Below, piece by piece: positions 46,490 through 56,223 of a stretch of DNA of 63,096 bases (position 1 is its first letter; the number at the start of each line of letters is the position of its first letter). This DNA is from Gammaproteobacteria bacterium. GTDB lineage: Bacteria; Pseudomonadota; Gammaproteobacteria; Eutrophobiales; Eutrophobiaceae. The stretch is taken from the NCBI GenBank assembly GCA_021773215.1, contig JAJFKM010000062.1, positions 1 to 63,096 of the forward strand, read 5' to 3'. The position numbers and the translations under genes were made by a program. Under the pieces are notes generated by a model. The model saw only the letters and a program-made list of their open reading frames with translations, had not been told where the DNA came from and did no database searches.

Positions 46490-47689
46490 TTACCATTCCC
46501 AACCGAGCATCAGACAATTCAAACCACTGCCTATGCCAAGGAAACTAACACGGTCACCCTTCTTTAAGAACTGTCTTTGATCAGCAATCGCTGCTGTTAA
46601 GGGTACCGAGACAGTCCCAATGTTTCCTAGATATTTATAGGTACTAAAATCTTTTTCAGGCGCGATACCAAGCTCTCTTAAGATTGTATCGCGGTGGCCT
46701 TCGCCGACCTGATGACAAATCACTTTATCAACCTGATCTCTGGCCCATCCCATTCTCGTTAAAAATGTACCCCAGGTTTTTACACCTAAGATAGCGCCAT
46801 GCTTTAAAACGGAAACAGAATCGGTCGACATAAATTCAGACAGTGCCGCCGGTAGTTTTTCTTTAGGCAACATGCTGGATAAAGCGGGTGGCAATTTATC
46901 ACTGGACATTGCTTCTTTAATTACAGATGGAATAACGTCAGGTTCCATTACCTGATCAATCGCTGCCAATAATTTATCTGGAGAAAAGACAAATTCACCG
47001 ATGGCTACGGGTGATATTGAAACGCCCCAACGGCAAAGTTTGTGATGCTCTGGCGCAGATTGATTTGCACCACCCAACAAGCGATGAGTTTCTTTATTAT
47101 CAAACGAACCATCTGTCAGTAGTACTGCTGCAGCGCCCGAACCACCCGTTAGAGTTGCCAGAGAACTGGAAAACATATCAATCGTTTTATCTTTCAACAT
47201 GCGCTCTATCATGATCTCAACGATTTCGCGTGAGGTCTCGCACGATACGACCATACCAGCACGGATCTGTTTTAATTCGATGCGATTGGCGATATCAATA
47301 ATGCCGTTCATAACTCCCAAACAGGCATTGGAAATATCATAGATATTGGCATCATCACTGATACCCAATTGAGCGGCTACAGCACAGGCCGTTGCAGGTT
47401 CGAAATTTTCACGGCAAACACCGGTATAAACCAGTGCTTCAACGTCTTTTGCTTCGACATTTGACTGTTCTAGTGCCTTTCGAGCTGCATTCGCAGCACC
47501 ATCAGACAAGATATGACCTTCTTCCCACCAGCGACGTTCATGAATACCCGTCAAGGCTTCTAACTGGCCAGGGGCTATATGGAGCGCGTCATACATAGGC
47601 ATTAGCCGTTGTTCGAGGTCGTCAGAAGTGATGACTACAGGTGGTAATTCGTAGCCAATGGACTCCATATGTACGCGTGAATATTTCAT
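46490..47689 (-). CDS. oleA: OleA-like thiolase-fold condensing enzyme
   Basis: About 399 residues from the ATG at 47689 (an ATG at 47710 is possible). Catalytic Cys123 is in ISNACLGVMNG, His in VICHQVGEGHR, and Asn in LGNIGTVSVPL. OleA joins two acyl chains head to head into a beta-ketoacid. It is longer than the about 340-residue OleA of Xanthomonas because of a roughly 60-residue helical insertion with repeating KLPPALSSML and KLPAALSEFM. Follows the large synthase and is the first ole gene on this transcript. Confidence 0.87.
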   Translation of the reverse strand: MKYSRVHMESIGYELPPVVITSDDLEQRLMPMYDALHIAPGQLEALTGIHERRWWEEGHILSDGAANAARKALEQSNVEAKDVEALVYTGVCRENFEPATACAVAAQLGISDDANIYDISNACLGVMNGIIDIANRIELKQIRAGMVVSCETSREIVEIMIERMLKDKTIDMFSSSLATLTGGSGAAAVLLTDGSFDNKETHRLLGGANQSAPEHHKLCRWGVSISPVAIGEFVFSPDKLLAAIDQVMEPDVIPSVIKEAMSSDKLPPALSSMLPKEKLPAALSEFMSTDSVSVLKHGAILGVKTWGTFLTRMGWARDQVDKVICHQVGEGHRDTILRELGIAPEKDFSTYKYLGNIGTVSVPLTAAIADQRQFLKKGDRVSFLGIGSGLNCLMLGWEW

Positions 47690-47715
47690 AGGACAGCTCG
47701 CATATTGCATAAGAA

Positions 47716-47835
47716 TACCGGATGGTCGCGCAGAGCAGCTCTTCGATCTGCGTGCTCGCGACTGAACAGGTAGTTATTCATACCTGTGAGGAAGCATGTG
47801 CGCAGAGCGAAGAGCTGAACAAGCGAGCTCCGGTA
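47716..47835. repeat. Dispersed palindromic repeat, copy 4 (between synthase and oleA)
   Basis: Nested inverted pairs: TACCGGA (47716-47722) / TCCGGTA (47829-47835), AGCTCTTCG (47738-47746) / CGAAGAGCT (47808-47816), and a central CAGGTA / TACCTG (47767-47786). The frame AAC-palindrome-TGAGGA and GAGGAAGCAT match copies in the synthase gene. The 218-base gap has no other feature. Confidence 0.6.
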
Positions 47836-47928
47836 TAAGCAATTCGGTAAAAAATAATCGCGATGTAAATTCATTTTAATGGTCATTTCTGATAATTGCT
47901 GTTCTTATGCAATATTCGAGCTCATATT

Positions 47929-50900
47929 CTAAGTGATTCGGAGCGCAAAATCTTTCATCTGATAGATAATTCTGCCATCTACGGTCAAAAAGCCATCTGC
48001 TTTAAGGGTTCTGCTCTGATCATCAACCTCAGTTATCACCGCTTGAACCGTGACCTTGTCATCCACTGGCAATATCTGCCCTCGGTATACCCATTCATGC
48101 AGCTGATCCAGTGCCATACTTTCGAAGGCGAATTGCCCTATTTCCAGTTCATCCTGCCAACGCTCCCAAGCAAAGACCTTGAGTAATTGCATGAAGGATT
48201 CGAGGCCTAATGAACCCGGCCACACAGGATCCTCAAAGAAATGTGCCTTAAAGAACCAAGCCTCTTGCTTCACATTCGCTATTCCTTCGATAAACCCTAA
48301 GCCATTAGGCCCACCATCTGGGTCGTATAGGGTTATCTCATCGACCATGCGCATCATATCTGCTGGCATCGGTGCTTCGGAGGGATAGGCAAACGATTTA
48401 CCTCTGACTAGTTCTTCCTGACTTGCCTTATAGGGTTCAGCATCGCGAATCCCGACCTGTTCCGCCAAGGCTTCATGCGAGAAAAAACCAAAGTAAGTAT
48501 TACCCTTATAGACCATACCTAGATTTGAATGCATCTCGTAATCAAAATTCTGGATAATCATGCCACCCGATTGAGAGACATTAGTAATCTTCACTTTGGT
48601 AATCAAAGTACCAATCTCTGGAGAGACTTTAATAAATTGAGTCGCCTTACCACCCAGATTCCTGAAGGAAATATCAGTTTCGCTGGTCAAGGCCGACCCC
48701 AAATAGGCCGCCAACCAACCGCAAGGTTGTAATGCCACTTCCAGTAATACCGCAAACGGCATATAGGGTTGATTATCTTCAGTGAAGTACCATTCATCTA
48801 CGGGTACATCGTATTCGGCTTCGATAATACCACCCGCTTTGAGTACCCATTGCTCACAATCTTTGATTGAAGTGATGCGATCTAAAAACTTATATGGCGG
48901 ACCCGGTAACCGTGCAATCTTGCGTTCATTATCAAAGACCTTATAACGATCACCAAAAGCCTCTGAAGGTTTGCCAACGGCAAAGGCAAGTATTGACTCA
49001 TTATCAAAAAAGATTTGTTTTGTTTGTGTTGAACTTTGATCAGCCCATAGCGCTACTAATCGTTCACGTTTTAAACCACTCAATTGAACCGACATGTTTT
49101 TCATCTGCACGATGGCACGATGATCGCCGTACATTAATGCCTCGGCTAAGACATAAGGCGTGCCGTCTGCTTTATACCCTATTTCTTTAAGCGTGATCTC
49201 ATATTGAACCGCTTTGGTTTCTTCAGTGACCTGACCTCTACATTTTAATTGGCTGACTTCACCAATAATGGGTTCGTAGACAAACTCATCCGATTCACCT
49301 ATCCAACCCATGCGTAGCAAATACACACGCAAGGTATGCAAACAGCATTCGTACATTAAGGTACCGGGCATAACCCGATCATCAACAAAGTGACAGGTCA
49401 AAAACCAATCGTCCGGACGAATATCAGCTTCGCCGGTTATCTGACCTATACCAAATCGACCACCATTAGGATCAAGATTTAAAATACGATGCACTAATGT
49501 CATACGACCACTAGGCAACCCAGCAGGATTGTTTAAGCCGGTATTCTCGAAGTTATTCCCAAAACATGAAACAAGATCACCCTCGCGTAAGGCATTCAAT
49601 TGCTCATCGTTATAACTTTCTACTTGTAACGGAACCAGTTGTTGCCAGTTATCAGTTAACTTACCTTGCGCTTGTTGTTTTTCCATACTCGTCAGCACTA
49701 TGCCTTGTCCTGCATCTAACTCTTGTTGAGTAAAGAAACCAGCACACCCGTGTGTCATCGTCAGCAGTGGTTGGCCATTGACCGTTCCTTCAAAATTAAA
49801 ACGGAATAAACGCGTATCGCCTTGGCTAAAGAATTGTTCGATTTGGATATCGTAATGAATTGTTTGTCCTACCGTCGGTAATGGGCCATGAAAGGTGATA
49901 CGTGCATCGAGTAAGCGATAAACCGCAAGTCCTTGCGTAATATGATCTATACCGAGATAGCCTGATAAAAATAAATCTGCCTGTCCTGCTTCCACAGCTA
50001 TGCAGGTTGGGATTCGACCTAAATCCAAGTACCAAGCACCGGGTAACACATCATGCTCGGTGATCACACTGCCGCTCGCCGTTAAGTCATGTGTGAGTGC
50101 ATCGGCTTCGCCGTTTACTTCTATAATGCGATCAACCAACATTAATGGTTCATCCGGCAGACGTACGCGTGAAGGGTGTTGATCAATATCCGCAAAACCA
50201 TCACCTAGCATTTTACCGATAGAGCCAATAGCAAACTCCAGACATGCCTCTCTATCAAACTTACAAGCGGTCTTTTCGCGCGATTCCTTCGTCAGCTCAG
50301 TACTCAAATCCTCATGTACTGTTTGTACATTCCGGTTCTCCGTGCGGTGCTTTCTTGAACTCACACGAAAATCCTCACTTGTTGTTTCAGATTCCATCAA
50401 CTGCATTTGCATATTAATGGCTTGCTCAAGCGTCTGCGTCATACCCTGACTAACACGCAAGAAAGCTTCTTGTGCGCCGGCACGAGCCTGTTCTGCGAGC
50501 TGCATCTGTTCGATAATCGGTTGTAGTCCGCCGTTCGCGGCCAAAGGTAAAGAGCTACTATATTGTTGTTGCTGCTCATGTTGCACAACTTCTTCTCTTG
50601 TTTCTTTCTGTTTTAATTCAACGACTGCCGAGGCGGCCTCATTTACTTTTTCCTTTGGTGGCAAGGGCACTTTAAAGGGTTCGCCACCTGTCTTAACACT
50701 AATATAATTTTTATATTCTGTTTTATTTGTTTCTTTTGGACTACCAAGCTGCGACAAATCTAGCGTCACACCTTCGGCATAGAGTCTCGCTAGTAATTGC
50801 ATTACATTTTCAACACTGTCCTGACCTTTAACACAGACTGCTTTGGCGAAATGTGGTTTATCGACAAGTATTTGATCAATCATCCTTGTACAAGAACCTC

Positions 50901-53900
50901 CCGGCCCCATCTCGATAAATAAACGCACACCATCTTCATAGGCACTATTGATAACCTTGGTGTAATCAAAAGGCGCCAAGGCCTGTTCTAAAATCGAATC
51001 TGCAGCAGAGTCTTGAGTAACTTCATAAGCTCCACCACGAATACCACTATAGAAAGTAACTCCCTCGGGTGGTGTTGTTTCAAAGATATGTAGATCGCGG
51101 TAAGAATTTTCGACTGGCTTCGCAACTTCACAATGTACTGTCGTGACGCCTGAAAGCGGATGATATTGTGCAGCAAGTTCTTTGACTGCCTTATTTAATG
51201 CTGTACGATCACCACCAATCACACACTCATTCGGTGTATTAATAATTAATAAATACACACGCTGATAATTTTCTAAGACGGATTTAACTTGATCAGCGCT
51301 GGTATTGATAACACCTAAGGCCCAATCAATCGGTTCATCCGTACCCCATGCTTTTTGTACTGATGTACAAGCCCCGGCAAGCTCTTCGGTAAACAAGGTG
51401 CTTTTCTGAATACGTTGTAGCATTTCATCTCGCGCCGTCCAGGTACGTGTTGAGAAAAAGCCCGCTGTCTCACCGAGACTATAACCAATGACAGCTTCAG
51501 GTTTTACTCCAAAGTCTGAGATAACATCACTAACAAAGGTTCCTAACCAAACCTGCCCAAAGATAACTTCTTCATGGCTTAATTCTTTATCACGATTTGT
51601 TTTACTATTTTGTGACTGCCAAAATCGACCTTTGGCAAATTGTGAGGCAAGAGATTCATTTTCTGCATCCAGTTTTTCTAGTACATGAGGAAATGCTACG
51701 CCTAACTCTTGACCCATACCCCAAAAGTGATTACCTGATCCGGGATAGACAAAGGCAATCTTACCTTGTGTTGCTAATGGCTCAACAGAATAAAAACAAC
51801 GGCCATTATTTATCGATTCATTTTTTTCAATTGCATCTTTAGCTTCGCTGCATGCTATATTAAATTCATTAATATCATTAACGACTAATGCGATTCGAAA
51901 TTTAGCATTAGCCTCGTCCTGCTGAGGGATATTTTCAAATGATAAACTTTTAATCTTATTAATAAGCGACTGGCTATCTGCTGCAGATACAACAAACAGT
52001 TTTGGTAGTGCTTTTATTGTATTAGCCTTTGCGTCACCTTCTTCTAACAAGACACTAACGGAGTTCCCATCAATACTGGTCGCATTAACTAAACTCTTTC
52101 TCAATCCTTTAAGCCGATCTTTTAACCAATAATGAACCTTTGATTCATTTTCTGTTGGTAGTAAACGATGATGCAAACCGCTAACTGCACTAGCGACACT
52201 CATTAGACCTGTCGCCGCACCTGAATGGCCTAGCTGGAATGTATTCTTTTCTACATTATTTAAAATTAGAGAATCGGCTAATACTTCATCCTTTGTTGAA
52301 AATATTATCTGGTCTATTTCATCTAAATGACACTCTGCATCGGTACAGGCTTGCTGAATAGATTCAATTTGAATAGCAGGATCGATGCTTATTTCATCAC
52401 AACTACCGCCAGAAGCAGCACCAAAACCTTTAATAATTGAATAGACTTTATCACCGTCACGAAGCGCATCTTCATGACGCTTTAAGATGAATGCAGTTGC
52501 GCCATCAGCGATAATTGATTGTTCATGATATTCGGTATGACCTTTTACTGCTCTTAGGTCACTCGCAAGATCAACTGAACCAACAATGACTTGATCGAGT
52601 TCATCTTGCTGTAAGGCACGTAAGCCAGATTCCAGTGCTCGTAATCCAGAGGTCTCTTCAGCAGAAACTGTAAAAGATGGACCACCGATACGAAACGCAC
52701 GTGCTATACGACTGGCCACAATACCGCCAAGAGCGCCCATCGTGCGGTTTGCACTTAAAGCTGGACCGCATGCTGCTCTGAGATTCTCTATCCAATCATT
52801 TAACTCGGTATCATTGAGATCAATACCTAACTTATGCAACCATTCTCGTGCATACTTTTTCTGCATCCACCGGAAATGAAAATTTGTCGTATTTAAATCA
52901 AGCGCGATACCTATAAACACACCTGTTCGGCATTGTTGTTCACTCGTGAGCTCTGTAAGACCCGCATCATCCAATGCATTAGCAGCCACTTCCAACATCA
53001 ACAATTGCTGCGGTAACATTTCTTTTAATTCTGCAGGCGGGATACGGTAGCGCCCTAGTGGTATTTTAATTTCATCAATTAAGTGACCGTTACATGCATT
53101 AGTATCAGCGCCCCACCAATTTTCAGGTCGAGTTGCAGACTCATTTGCACCAAACAATACAGCCGAATCAAATGCTGATTGATCGTTCCAGGGACCTAAT
53201 CGTGACTCCATTCCTACGATAGCAATATCACTACTACCTCCATTATATCGTGTCGAAAAAGAGTGATTCTTTTGTGAGTGCGAGGAAGCATCGCTCGCAG
53301 AACCGGAGTGTGCATTTAGTACATGAGGAGATCCTGCCCTGTGGGTATTCGAGAACGAAGCTGACGAAGCTACCGTGGTAGACTCGTAAGGAACGGCACG
53401 TTGAATCGCGGAAGAAGTGCCTTTTTCGTATTGCTCTAGAAGTACATGTGCATTGATCCCCCCAAAACCAAAACCACTGATTGCAGCGCGCCGTGGAGTA
53501 TTCGACTTCACTTCCCACGGTTCAGCTTCAGCTAAAACCTTAAACGGGCTATTGGCTAAATCAATTTTATTAGAGGATGGTTCATAATTCGCTGTAGGTG
53601 GTAAAACACCGTTCTTCATCGCCAGCAGTGTTTTCATTAATGCCGCTGCACCCGCCGCCGTTAATAAATGACCTACATTACTTTTTACTGATCCAATCAC
53701 ACACTCGCCTTCGACATTGTGTTGTTGCCAAAGATTGTTTAATGAATTGAATTCAACACCATCACCGACAGGTGTTCCGGTACCGTGACATTCGATATGT
53801 TGAACTTGATTCAGTAACCAGCCGGCCTTGGCATAAGCAGATTGCATAGCACGACTCTGCCCTTCTGTATCCGGCGACATGATATTGCCTTCGATATCAT

Positions 53901-54756
53901 TCGAAAGCCCAATCCCTGCTATCGTTGCATAGATGTGATCATCATGTGCTATTGCATCTTCTAAACGCTTAAGAATAAAAATACCCGCGCCTTCACCGAC
54001 AACCAGACCATCTGCCTTGCTATCAAACGGTGAACAACGACCTGATTTTGAAATCGCATTGAGTTGTGAAAATCCCATTTGCGTATAAAGACAATCAGGA
54101 CGTGAGACACCACCGGCCAACATCGCATCAGTGCGTCCGGCTAATAGTTCATCAACCGCATACTTCAGTGAATAGAGTGATGAGGCACAAGCAGCATCTA
54201 ATGTATAAGCACCCGCACCAAGACCTAAGGCTTTTGCCAATAAACCGCCCGGTAAACCGGCAACGTATCGGTTTAACGATTCCGTCTTTTCACTATTATT
54301 CTTCGATGTTGTATTTAATTGTGCATCAAATAATGTTTTAAATTGTTCATCACTGAACTGCGACGAAGATTCTGTAGGTAAAACAATATTGCCTATGATG
54401 ATACCGACACGACTTTTATCTATAGCACTAGTCTTTGCATCTGCCCATGCATCGCGTCCTGCATGTAATAAAATCTGATACAGTGGATCCAAACGACTCA
54501 ACAAGTCTGCATTAATATTGAATCCATCAGGATTAAATTCGAAGTCCTGTATTAAGCAAGCACGTCGCGAATTAACTTTATCGGCTTCAAGATTTGGAGA
54601 ATACAAATCATCAGGATCTAATCGCCAACGATCAGCACCTACGTCAACAGCGGTATCTTTAGCGGACAGAATATTCTGCCAAAACTCATCCAGGTCCCGT
54701 GCGCCGGGGAATACCCCTCCGAGACCGACAATTGCAATTTTTGATGTTGGTTTCAA
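47929..54756 (-). CDS. Multidomain lipid/PUFA-type synthase, KS-CLF-AT-DH-DH
   Basis: 2275 residues, TTG start 4 bases after the VpsP-like gene. KS at about 1-445 has Cys190 (DAACASS), His325 (ECHGTGTPVGD) and His364 (KSNVGHLLTAAG). A second KS-like domain at about 508-945 has SAEETSG in place of the Cys motif, so it is a chain-length factor. AT at about 1010-1320 has Ser1093 (GYSLGETAGFF), closest to PfaB. A Gln-rich linker precedes two FabA-type double-hotdog DH regions, about 1510-1860 (TCHFVDDRVMPG) and 1870-2275 (KAHFFEDPVWPG). This equals PfaC with a PfaB-type AT inserted. No ACP, KR or ER is seen. Product unknown; a polyunsaturated chain is a reasonable inference. Confidence 0.88.
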   Translation of the reverse strand: MKPTSKIAIVGLGGVFPGARDLDEFWQNILSAKDTAVDVGADRWRLDPDDLYSPNLEADKVNSRRACLIQDFEFNPDGFNINADLLSRLDPLYQILLHAGRDAWADAKTSAIDKSRVGIIIGNIVLPTESSSQFSDEQFKTLFDAQLNTTSKNNSEKTESLNRYVAGLPGGLLAKALGLGAGAYTLDAACASSLYSLKYAVDELLAGRTDAMLAGGVSRPDCLYTQMGFSQLNAISKSGRCSPFDSKADGLVVGEGAGIFILKRLEDAIAHDDHIYATIAGIGLSNDIEGNIMSPDTEGQSRAMQSAYAKAGWLLNQVQHIECHGTGTPVGDGVEFNSLNNLWQQHNVEGECVIGSVKSNVGHLLTAAGAAALMKTLLAMKNGVLPPTANYEPSSNKIDLANSPFKVLAEAEPWEVKSNTPRRAAISGFGFGGINAHVLLEQYEKGTSSAIQRAVPYESTTVASSASFSNTHRAGSPHVLNAHSGSASDASSHSQKNHSFSTRYNGGSSDIAIVGMESRLGPWNDQSAFDSAVLFGANESATRPENWWGADTNACNGHLIDEIKIPLGRYRIPPAELKEMLPQQLLMLEVAANALDDAGLTELTSEQQCRTGVFIGIALDLNTTNFHFRWMQKKYAREWLHKLGIDLNDTELNDWIENLRAACGPALSANRTMGALGGIVASRIARAFRIGGPSFTVSAEETSGLRALESGLRALQQDELDQVIVGSVDLASDLRAVKGHTEYHEQSIIADGATAFILKRHEDALRDGDKVYSIIKGFGAASGGSCDEISIDPAIQIESIQQACTDAECHLDEIDQIIFSTKDEVLADSLILNNVEKNTFQLGHSGAATGLMSVASAVSGLHHRLLPTENESKVHYWLKDRLKGLRKSLVNATSIDGNSVSVLLEEGDAKANTIKALPKLFVVSAADSQSLINKIKSLSFENIPQQDEANAKFRIALVVNDINEFNIACSEAKDAIEKNESINNGRCFYSVEPLATQGKIAFVYPGSGNHFWGMGQELGVAFPHVLEKLDAENESLASQFAKGRFWQSQNSKTNRDKELSHEEVIFGQVWLGTFVSDVISDFGVKPEAVIGYSLGETAGFFSTRTWTARDEMLQRIQKSTLFTEELAGACTSVQKAWGTDEPIDWALGVINTSADQVKSVLENYQRVYLLIINTPNECVIGGDRTALNKAVKELAAQYHPLSGVTTVHCEVAKPVENSYRDLHIFETTPPEGVTFYSGIRGGAYEVTQDSAADSILEQALAPFDYTKVINSAYEDGVRLFIEMGPGGSCTRMIDQILVDKPHFAKAVCVKGQDSVENVMQLLARLYAEGVTLDLSQLGSPKETNKTEYKNYISVKTGGEPFKVPLPPKEKVNEAASAVVELKQKETREEVVQHEQQQQYSSSLPLAANGGLQPIIEQMQLAEQARAGAQEAFLRVSQGMTQTLEQAINMQMQLMESETTSEDFRVSSRKHRTENRNVQTVHEDLSTELTKESREKTACKFDREACLEFAIGSIGKMLGDGFADIDQHPSRVRLPDEPLMLVDRIIEVNGEADALTHDLTASGSVITEHDVLPGAWYLDLGRIPTCIAVEAGQADLFLSGYLGIDHITQGLAVYRLLDARITFHGPLPTVGQTIHYDIQIEQFFSQGDTRLFRFNFEGTVNGQPLLTMTHGCAGFFTQQELDAGQGIVLTSMEKQQAQGKLTDNWQQLVPLQVESYNDEQLNALREGDLVSCFGNNFENTGLNNPAGLPSGRMTLVHRILNLDPNGGRFGIGQITGEADIRPDDWFLTCHFVDDRVMPGTLMYECCLHTLRVYLLRMGWIGESDEFVYEPIIGEVSQLKCRGQVTEETKAVQYEITLKEIGYKADGTPYVLAEALMYGDHRAIVQMKNMSVQLSGLKRERLVALWADQSSTQTKQIFFDNESILAFAVGKPSEAFGDRYKVFDNERKIARLPGPPYKFLDRITSIKDCEQWVLKAGGIIEAEYDVPVDEWYFTEDNQPYMPFAVLLEVALQPCGWLAAYLGSALTSETDISFRNLGGKATQFIKVSPEIGTLITKVKITNVSQSGGMIIQNFDYEMHSNLGMVYKGNTYFGFFSHEALAEQVGIRDAEPYKASQEELVRGKSFAYPSEAPMPADMMRMVDEITLYDPDGGPNGLGFIEGIANVKQEAWFFKAHFFEDPVWPGSLGLESFMQLLKVFAWERWQDELEIGQFAFESMALDQLHEWVYRGQILPVDDKVTVQAVITEVDDQSRTLKADGFLTVDGRIIYQMKDFALRIT
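50281..50375 (-). repeat. Dispersed palindromic repeat, copy 5, inside synthase gene
   Basis: On the minus strand the core at 50337-50309 reads AACCGGAATGTAC, AAACA, GTACATGAGGA. It matches copy 6 at about 24 of 29 bases, and flanking segments (GTGAGT, AAGCA-CGC, GAGCTGACGAAG) match too. It is translated in frame as residues of about 1460-1492 (SRKHRTENRN, QTVHEDLSTE), just before the first DH. Confidence 0.75.
53271..53380 (+). repeat. Dispersed palindromic repeat, copy 6, inside synthase gene
   Basis: Plus-strand core at 53301-53329 reads AACCGGAGTGTGC, ATTTA, GTACATGAGGA, the opposite orientation to copy 5. The gene reads through it on the minus strand as a Ser/Ala/His-rich linker (about residues 458-495) between KS and the chain-length factor. 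Confidence 0.75.
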
Positions 54757-54760
54757 AATA

Positions 54761-55459
54761 TTATTTCGCTTTTACTTTTTTATGTTTTTCACAGTATTCA
54801 ACAATGTTTGATTTGTCTTTATTTATAAAACAAATCACATCTAAAAATCCTTTTCTCTTAATGATGGGTAAAATTTTATACGGTTGTTTTTCCAAAGCAC
54901 GTGTGATGATTTCCAGAACAAATTTTTTCTCATCTATAGGAAAAACATTCCATTCATTTAGTCCTATTACAATCATCAATCTTTGCAATCCCGGTTCCCA
55001 AGGACCAAGTCGCTCAACATTGTGTAGTGCTTCATAAAACTCATCGTCAAACTGGCCTAATCGATATTTGACAGAAATCAAACCAGCCCAAGCATAAGGC
55101 CATGTCGGTCTAAGCAACACAGACTGTCTATAGTGTTCTAATGCAAGCTGTCGAGAGGGTTCTGCGCCGACATCTTTGGAAACGATATTTAAATAACGCC
55201 CTTCTATTGCTAGCGCCAAATTCTCATGAATTTCTGGATTATCTGAATCTAATGCTAATGCTTTGGATAAGTTAACTCTTAACCTGTCCCAATCCTTATC
55301 CTCAAGTGTAATTTTCCCTGAGCGCCAATTTTTAAGTTCATTCATCGCCGGACTGTAATAAATATCTGCCAATCCCCAACTACCTGCAATATAAATTATA
55401 TACAATGAAACAGGAATCAACGTTACAAATAAAATCCGCGAAAATAACTTATTAGCCAT
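54761..55459 (-). CDS. VpsP-like polysaccharide biosynthesis protein
   Basis: 232 residues. One N-terminal membrane helix (LFSRILFVTLIPVSLYIIYIAG) is followed by TPR-like helices (NLSKALALDSDNPEIHENLALAIEG; HYRQSVLLRPTWPYAWAGL). The arrangement resembles VpsP proteins of exopolysaccharide loci. 14 bases after cpsB and 4 bases before the synthase. Role in assembly not established. Confidence 0.7.
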   Translation of the reverse strand: MANKLFSRILFVTLIPVSLYIIYIAGSWGLADIYYSPAMNELKNWRSGKITLEDKDWDRLRVNLSKALALDSDNPEIHENLALAIEGRYLNIVSKDVGAEPSRQLALEHYRQSVLLRPTWPYAWAGLISVKYRLGQFDDEFYEALHNVERLGPWEPGLQRLMIVIGLNEWNVFPIDEKKFVLEIITRALEKQPYKILPIIKRKGFLDVICFINKDKSNIVEYCEKHKKVKAK

Positions 55460-55473
55460 ATGTAAATCTACTA

Positions 55474-56211
55474 TCAGCTTTGGTGGTTTTGAAAATGGGA
55501 CTTGCTGATTTTTTCCGGACGTCCAAATACCATTTCTAATGATGCTTCTTCTCCCACGATTTTTTCAGCTTCTTTTCTGGCAGGTTCCAATTCCGGACAG
55601 CGTGCATGTAAATTATGCGCATCACTTGCGATAATGCTAACCCATCCACGCTTAAGCAACTCAACACCACATTGCCTTGCTGCGTCATTGAAAACACCTG
55701 TCAATGAACCACCGGTGATCTGTAATAAACAACCTGATTTTACCAGCGGCGTTATTTTTTCAATGTCTCCCAAAACACTTCTGTTGCGTTCAGGATGCGC
55801 GATTAAAATTCGCACGCCCCTATCCGCTAACCATTGAATCAGTTCTTCACTCCCCGGTGGTATGTGTGAATGAGGAAACTCGAGTAATATTAAACGTTCA
55901 CCTTCATATTCACCGAGAATGGGTAACTCATCATTATTAACCAAATCCATAATAATGGGATCAAAACGAAGCTCTGCTGCAAAACTTATTTCTAAAGGTA
56001 TATTCTCTGCAATAATTGAGGCTTTAAGGTTTTCAAATACAGGCTGAATTGTTTTTAAAGAATTATCATAACGACCGGGGGTAATATGGGGAGTAGCAAC
56101 GATCTTTTTGATACCGGCATTCACAGCATGTCTTGCCATCGCCAGAGAATCATCTAATGATTTTGAACCATCATCAATACCCGGTAATAGATGGCAATGT
56201 ATATCGATCAT
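55474..56211 (-). CDS. CpsB/CapC-type tyrosine phosphatase (PHP family)
   Basis: 245 residues. Metal-binding DIHCHLLPGIDDGSKSLDDSL, ATPHITPGRY, LLEFPHSHIPPG, IAHPERN and ASDAHNLHAR give the full PHP site. It dephosphorylates the Wzc-type kinase encoded just upstream, cycling polysaccharide assembly. Confidence 0.92.
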   Translation of the reverse strand: MIDIHCHLLPGIDDGSKSLDDSLAMARHAVNAGIKKIVATPHITPGRYDNSLKTIQPVFENLKASIIAENIPLEISFAAELRFDPIIMDLVNNDELPILGEYEGERLILLEFPHSHIPPGSEELIQWLADRGVRILIAHPERNRSVLGDIEKITPLVKSGCLLQITGGSLTGVFNDAARQCGVELLKRGWVSIIASDAHNLHARCPELEPARKEAEKIVGEEASLEMVFGRPEKISKSHFQNHQS

Positions 56212-56223
56212 TACGATATTTTA

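Noticed and set aside
47929-54756. An ACP domain within the synthase
   Set aside because: No LGxDSL-type motif is present; the DSL and DSI occurrences lie inside the CLF and AT folds.
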